DNA of 19,779 nucleotides from positions 1 to 19,779 of the forward strand of contig VSPD01000050.1 of NCBI GenBank assembly GCA_009775125.1. Direction: 5' to 3'. This document shows, one piece after another, positions 15,651-19,779 of the stretch. The stretch comes from Muribaculaceae bacterium. GTDB taxonomy: Bacteria > Bacteroidota > Bacteroidia > Bacteroidales > Muribaculaceae. The notes beneath the pieces were generated by a model that ran no database searches, was not told the origin of the DNA, and saw only the letters and a list, made by a program, of their open reading frames with translations. A program made the translations under genes and the position numbers. The stretch's first letter is position 1. Every line of letters begins with the position of its first letter.

Positions 15651-18600
15651 TTAGAATGTAACCTGAAGACCGAACGAGAATGTGCGGCTGATCGGGGCAC
15701 GACGGCCAAAGTAACCGTTAGAGTTGCCGTTAGCTTCGCCTTGTGCGCCTGTCTGGTTGATGCCTTTTGCCCACTGTGAACCGATTTCGGGGTCGAGGGG
15801 GTATTTGCGCATACCGTCGTAGAGGAAGCAGAGGTTGTCGGCCGAGAAGTAGATGCGGGCTTTCTGAATGAGGGCCTTGCGTGTGAGCTCAACGGGGAGG
15901 GTGTAGCCCACGGTGAGGGTCTTGAAGCGCAGGTAAGCCATGTTCATCAGATATTTGCTCTGGGGATAGAAGTTGTGGCGACCGGTGTCGAGGCCGGAAA
16001 CAGTACCTGCGCCGGCGTTGGAGCCATAGAGGGCAGGATATGCGGCGTTTTGGTTAACGATGCAAGTTACAGAACCGTCGGCGTTGTAGATCTGCTGGTT
16101 GTAGTCCATCTGGTTGGCGTAGATTACGTCGTCGTTGTTGGCGTAGGGGATGATGAAGCCACCGGTTGTCCACATGTCGCGTTTGCCCACGCCTTGGAAG
16201 AACATGTCGAGGTCGAAGCCTTTCCATGCGCCGCCGATACGGAAGGAGTATTCGTAGCGAGGAGTAGCGTTACCAATCACTTTAAGGTCACCGTGGTTTT
16301 CGGCTGTGCCCTTGCTGATTGAAACAGCGTTTTTGTCGTTTTTGATAGAGTTGAATGTTTCGTTGTCAACGATGAGCACATTGCCTACGCGGTCGGCTGT
16401 ATAACCGGCGGGTACGGACGAACGGGGAATATAATATTTACCGTTAAGCATATACATGTTGTCGAAGCCTCCGGATATGCGTCCGTCACCGTCGAGGTCG
16501 CGGAATTTGATGTCGCCGGGGCCGTAGTGGAAGCCGTCGTTGGTAAGACCGCTCTGATCAGCTACGCCGGGTGCATATGTCCATGTCTTATTTTTTGAAT
16601 CGTAACTGGTGAAGTCGGATTCCTCGAAATAGCGGTCTGTTTCGAAGCCCCAGATTTCGCCGTAGGTTTGACCGGTGTAGAAGTCGGAAATGAGGTTGGT
16701 GCGGGTATTGTAGTTTTCAACTTTGGTCTTGCCGTCGTAGATGTTGAAGTTGGCATATACGTCAGCGTCGCCGAAGGAGTGATTCCAGCCAATACCGATT
16801 TCCCAACCGCGTGTGCGGAGATGACCGGCGTTTACATAGGGAGCGTTTGCACCAAGGGTAGCGGGCATTTCGTTAGCAGGAGCAAGCATGTCTTTGGTGT
16901 CGCGCTGGAACCAGTCGAATGTGAGGTTGAGCGAGTTGTTGAAGAAACCGAGGTCAAGACCTACGTCGGTGGTGATTACACGTTCCCAAGTGAGGTTGCT
17001 GGATACGAGAGTCGGAGTTGTCATCATGCCGACTTTTGTACCGCCGGAGTTGAGCCAGTGTACGTTGGAGCTTACGAGGTTGTTGATAGTGGAGAGGAAA
17101 CGGTAGTCGCCCACGGCTTCGTTACCGATATGGCCATAGGAAGCGCGAATCTTACCGTTCGTGATGATGTTTGTAGCCTTGATAGGTTGGAAGTAGGGTT
17201 CTTCGGTGAAGCGGTAGCCTGCGGAGAACGAGGGGAACCATGCCCATTGGTCGTCGGCGGGGAAGCTCGACGAACCGTCGCGGCGGATATTGGCTTCAAA
17301 GAGGTAGATGCCTTTGTAGTCGTAGTTGACACGTCCGAAGAAACCGGCTGTTGCGCGGTGGGTAAGCGTGTTGTCGAGATATACGGCTGTGCCGTCGTCG
17401 CCACCGGTGGTGAGGCCCAGGTAGGGAAGGTCGTTGTTCATCATGATGTCGCGGCCAACCCAGAAGTTGTCGTAGTCGTGCTTTTCGGCTGTTCCACCGA
17501 CCATCACCTTGAGGTTGTGGGCATTGGCAAACGTCTTGGCGTAGGTAGCGTAGACGTTGGTGTTCCACATGTTCATTTTGGTGTTGTACTGGTAAACTTC
17601 GGTGTTGCTCTGATTAGCGACGAAGTAGCCAAGGGGATAGGGGTTGGTGATCTGTGTCCATGTATCCCATGAGTAGATGGGGTTGTAGACACGTGTGCGG
17701 TTGAACGACTGTGTATCGTATGTGAAGTCGGCGTGGAGGGTGAGGCCGGGGATAATGTCGGCGTCTAACCATGCCTGGAGTTTGGTGTCGTCGGTGATTC
17801 GGCGGTCGTTACCGGCCTGTTCGCGGGAAGCGATTGTGCGGTATTCGTAGGTGTCGCCTTCGTTGTCGACGCGCTGACCGAGAACTGTCCAGAACGAACC
17901 CCAGCGCCAGATGTTGTTGTAGCGGCCGGCAGCGGGTGTGTAGTGTGTCTGGTAGTCGCGTTTTGCGTAGTTGAAACGTACGCCTGCACGCAGCCAGTCG
18001 AAAATCTCGGTGTTGATCATCACGTTGGCGGTGTAGCGTTTCATTTTGTCGGGGTTAAATTCCATGAGGTCCTGACGGTCGTCGTAACCGAAAGAGGTGC
18101 GGTAGGAAGTTTTGCCCGAGCGGCCTTCAAGGCTTACATTATGCTTCTGCGAGGGAGCGGCGTCGTTGTAGAGGATGCCTGCAACGTCCCAGTCGGCATA
18201 GTAGAGGTTGACTTTATTGTCGGCGTCCCAGTAGTAGTCGCCCACATCGTCCCAGCTCTTGAAGGGACGCATCACGCGGTGGCCGGCCTTGCCTGTGTTC
18301 TGCTTTGCCCAAGCCTCGGCGTAGGGGAGCAGGGGAGCGAAGTTCATGCCGAAGAATCCGGCTTCGCCACCGTCGCGGTCGGTAACCTGGATGCCGGCGC
18401 GAAGCTGCGAGGGCACGTCGGCGAAGTCGGGGAGCTTGGTAGCCTGGCTCCAGCCGAAGTTGTTGGTATATTTTACGGAAACGCGATCCTGAGTGCTCGG
18501 AGTCTTGGTGGTGATGAGAATCACACCGAAGGCAGCGCGTGTACCGTAGATTGCTGCGGATGAAGCATCTTTGAGGACGGAGATGTCGGCGATGTCGTCG

Positions 18601-19226
18601 GGGTTGACAAACGACAGGTCGTCGACGGGCACACCGTCGACCACGATAAGCGGGTTAGAGGTCTGGTCGTTGGAGAGCGTACCTGTACCGCGGATTTTGA
18701 TTGTGGAGGTAACGTCGACACCACCGTCACCTGTTGTGATGGTAAGACCGGGGACTGCGCCTTGCAGAGCCTTAACGACATCGGTCTGGGGGCGGGAATC
18801 CATTACGCGGGCCACGTCGACAGTGGCCACGGCGCCGGTGAGGTTTGCTTTTTTCTGTGTGCCGTAACCTACAACTACGAGCTGCTCGAGCTGTTCGGTG
18901 GTGGGCTGGAGATAAACGGTCATGCTGGGTGCGGCCTTCACTTCGGCTGTTTTATAGCCGACGTAGTTCACCAGCAGGGGAGCGCCCGGGGTGACGCGGA
19001 TGGTGAAGTTACCGTTGAAGTCGGTGTTGACGGCAGTGCCTTTGGCACCCTTGAGAGCAACGTTGGCGCCGATAACCGGCTCGTTGTTTTCGTCGAGGAC
19101 GGTACCGGTAATGGTAGTAGCGCCCTGGCTCTGAGTCTGCGGGGCCTGTTCAGCGAAAGCGGCGAAAGAACCGCCCACCGACATGGCTGCCGACAGCATC
19201 AAAGTGACAAATAGCTGTTTTCTCAT
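15651..19226 (-). CDS. SusC/RagA-family TonB-dependent outer-membrane transporter
   Basis: A TonB-linked import channel of 1191 residues, partner of the adjacent SusD lipoprotein. A signal peptide (about 1-25, ending FAAFA) precedes a carboxypeptidase-regulatory-like beta domain (about 38-106: ITGTVLDENNEPVIGANV, then DFNGNFTI and YVGYKT). A TonB-box-like LEQLVVVGYG (113-122) follows. The plug (about 124-240) contains the SusC signature LKDASSAAIYGTRAAFGVILITT, and a 22-strand barrel runs to the terminal aromatic residues QVTF. The Asp-rich loop RDLDGDGRI near residue 910 may bind calcium. No N-terminal STN domain is present, so control by an ECF sigma/anti-sigma relay through this protein is unlikely; regulation probably comes from elsewhere. 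The ATG at 19226 follows a very long AT-rich leader. Confidence 0.94.
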   Translation of the reverse strand: MRKQLFVTLMLSAAMSVGGSFAAFAEQAPQTQSQGATTITGTVLDENNEPVIGANVALKGAKGTAVNTDFNGNFTIRVTPGAPLLVNYVGYKTAEVKAAPSMTVYLQPTTEQLEQLVVVGYGTQKKANLTGAVATVDVARVMDSRPQTDVVKALQGAVPGLTITTGDGGVDVTSTIKIRGTGTLSNDQTSNPLIVVDGVPVDDLSFVNPDDIADISVLKDASSAAIYGTRAAFGVILITTKTPSTQDRVSVKYTNNFGWSQATKLPDFADVPSQLRAGIQVTDRDGGEAGFFGMNFAPLLPYAEAWAKQNTGKAGHRVMRPFKSWDDVGDYYWDADNKVNLYYADWDVAGILYNDAAPSQKHNVSLEGRSGKTSYRTSFGYDDRQDLMEFNPDKMKRYTANVMINTEIFDWLRAGVRFNYAKRDYQTHYTPAAGRYNNIWRWGSFWTVLGQRVDNEGDTYEYRTIASREQAGNDRRITDDTKLQAWLDADIIPGLTLHADFTYDTQSFNRTRVYNPIYSWDTWTQITNPYPLGYFVANQSNTEVYQYNTKMNMWNTNVYATYAKTFANAHNLKVMVGGTAEKHDYDNFWVGRDIMMNNDLPYLGLTTGGDDGTAVYLDNTLTHRATAGFFGRVNYDYKGIYLFEANIRRDGSSSFPADDQWAWFPSFSAGYRFTEEPYFQPIKATNIITNGKIRASYGHIGNEAVGDYRFLSTINNLVSSNVHWLNSGGTKVGMMTTPTLVSSNLTWERVITTDVGLDLGFFNNSLNLTFDWFQRDTKDMLAPANEMPATLGANAPYVNAGHLRTRGWEIGIGWNHSFGDADVYANFNIYDGKTKVENYNTRTNLISDFYTGQTYGEIWGFETDRYFEESDFTSYDSKNKTWTYAPGVADQSGLTNDGFHYGPGDIKFRDLDGDGRISGGFDNMYMLNGKYYIPRSSVPAGYTADRVGNVLIVDNETFNSIKNDKNAVSISKGTAENHGDLKVIGNATPRYEYSFRIGGAWKGFDLDMFFQGVGKRDMWTTGGFIIPYANNDDVIYANQMDYNQQIYNADGSVTCIVNQNAAYPALYGSNAGAGTVSGLDTGRHNFYPQSKYLMNMAYLRFKTLTVGYTLPVELTRKALIQKARIYFSADNLCFLYDGMRKYPLDPEIGSQWAKGINQTGAQGEANGNSNGYFGRRAPISRTFSFGLQVTF

Positions 19227-19455
19227 AAAAAATTAGGTGATTGATGATTTTTTTGTTTTAAGAACCTCGGAACAGAAAGAATTTGGTCTTTATGAGCGAT
19301 GCTCTTGAAAATTCGAATTTAAAAAATAGCGGAATGTTGGTTTTAGGGAATTTTTTTTCAGTTTTTCTTTCGTTCGTGGTTGATTTAAGGCGATTTGGCT
19401 GTCAGTGACATTTTGAGGGAAACAATAGGGAACATAGGCTTTGAAAATTTTTGGT

Positions 19456-19489
19456 TAAAAGCCGTGAAAACAGATTGTTTCCGACGGCT
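19456..19489 (-). terminator. Possible attenuator hairpin in the susC leader
   Basis: On the minus strand AGCCGT (19484-19489) pairs with ACGGCT (19460-19465), and an inner GGAAAC/GTTTTC pairing gives a bulged stem. It is followed by TTTTAACC (from 19459 downward). If the susC promoter is at 19581-19601 this hairpin lies inside the leader RNA, over 200 nt before the start codon, where it could cause conditional termination. Confidence 0.4.
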
Positions 19490-19521
19490 AATTTATTAAA
19501 GATTTTTTAATAATCAATGCG

Positions 19522-19563
19522 ATTTAACTTAAATTAATACTTGTTTACATTAATTTAACTTAA
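19522..19563. repeat. Direct and inverted repeat, candidate operator
   Basis: ATTTAACTTAA occurs twice (19522-19532 and 19553-19563) with a 31-bp period, about three helical turns. Overlapping this, TTAAATTAAT (19529-19538) and ATTAATTTAA (19549-19558) form a perfect 10-bp inverted repeat. The arrangement suits a dimeric regulator bound on one face of the DNA just downstream of the presumed susC promoter. AT-rich composition makes chance matches more likely. Confidence 0.4.
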
Positions 19564-19580
19564 CTTCTCGCTGTCAAATG

Positions 19581-19601
19581 CAAAAATATGTTGCAAAGGT
19601 A
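19581..19601 (-). promoter_or_regulatory. Candidate -7 elements for susC
   Basis: Two minus-strand matches to TAnnTTTG are adjacent: TACCTTTG (19594-19601) and TATTTTTG (19581-19588). Neither has TTTG at the normal 19-21 bp distance; the nearest TTTG (19605-19608) is 16 bp from the second. A poor -33 element is what an activator-dependent promoter would show. The leader would be roughly 350-365 nt. Confidence 0.42.
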
Positions 19602-19710
19602 AGGCAAATTTTTTAATATAACGGTTTTTGTGCGAAATATTTTTAAAAAAAGTGGAATTAATGTCTGTTGGGTTAATTTATGTTAAATTTTAAAATTTAT
19701 TGTTGGAAAA

Positions 19711-19742
19711 TTATGTTTTATAACATAAAAATAATAACTTTG
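19711..19742 (+). promoter_or_regulatory. Outward-facing promoter with overlapping palindrome
   Basis: TAACTTTG (19735-19742) is a full -7 match on the plus strand, for a gene beyond the right edge of the window. A perfect 7-bp inverted repeat, TTATGTT (19711-19717) with AACATAA (19722-19728), lies where the -33 box should be and could be a regulator site. No clear TTTG -33 is seen. Confidence 0.45.
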
Positions 19743-19779
19743 CATAAGTTTTTCATGGTATTAGATTTAAGGTAAGAAG

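Larger units (their letters stand above)
19227..19779. other. AT-rich control region upstream of susC
   Basis: These 553 bp contain no gene. On the susC side the presumed leader RNA of about 360 nt contains a short GAGC/GCTC hairpin (19294-19304), a 12-bp palindrome AAATTCGAATTT (19309-19320) and a terminator-like hairpin (19456-19489). Beyond these come the repeats at 19522-19563, two susC promoter candidates (19581-19601) and a promoter facing the other way (19735-19742). A 7-codon frame at 19755-19775 is too short to call. Confidence 0.6.

Noticed and set aside
16668..17672. 334-codon plus-strand frame inside susC
   Set aside because: It is antisense to the conserved barrel of SusC, with a repetitive Val/Gly-rich translation typical of a shadow frame.
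19755..19775. Small plus-strand frame after the outward promoter
   Set aside because: It stops after six codons; at most it would be a leader peptide, with nothing to support that.

Overview
The window looks like a chromosomal segment of a gut-type Bacteroidales, possibly Muribaculaceae. Three things support this. There is a SusC/SusD outer-membrane pair. Promoters follow the Bacteroidetes pattern (TTTG, 19-20 bp, TAnnTTTG). The accessory gene families (TamB, DUF2851, a GH5 lipoprotein and a long S41 peptidase) are typical of the order. Genes are moderately GC-rich, spacers are strongly AT-rich, and obvious Shine-Dalgarno sites are lacking. The family-level assignment is inference; no rRNA or marker phylogeny is available here.

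Layout. Positions 1-585 are non-coding. They hold a well-supported small RNA gene on the minus strand (about 135 down to 22, with promoter and intrinsic terminator), a nested inverted repeat (235-306) and a hairpin-rich stretch containing a copy of a dispersed palindromic repeat. Positions 586-6709 carry an acyl-CoA synthetase followed 43 bp later by a large tamB-like gene, so fatty-acid activation and envelope lipid transport may be co-transcribed. Two minus-strand genes follow: a TetR-type regulator (6941-7639, with its own terminator) and a DUF2851 gene (7868-9148). The DUF2851 gene diverges from a GH5 glycosidase lipoprotein (9296-10534), and both canonical promoters lie in the gap of 147 bp. 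An S41 processing peptidase (10688-12358) and an NfsA-like nitroreductase (12648-13391) follow on the plus strand, each separated by its own spacer.

Positions 13392-13856 form a dense cluster of hairpins and repeats, much of it enclosed by a perfect 10-bp inverted repeat. The right third is a two-gene operon on the minus strand, susC (15651-19226) then susD (13857-15632), closed by a strong terminator. No glycosidase, sensor or sigma/anti-sigma gene is attached within the window. The last 553 bp are a very AT-rich leader and control region. It contains candidate susC promoters about 355-375 bp upstream of the start codon, a terminator-like hairpin inside the presumed leader RNA, a direct/inverted repeat that could be an operator, and a promoter facing the opposite way, out of the window.

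I see no phage, defence, CRISPR, integrase or tRNA features. The protein genes belong to known families. The least explained material is in the spacers: the small RNA, the 381-bp repeat block and the susC leader.
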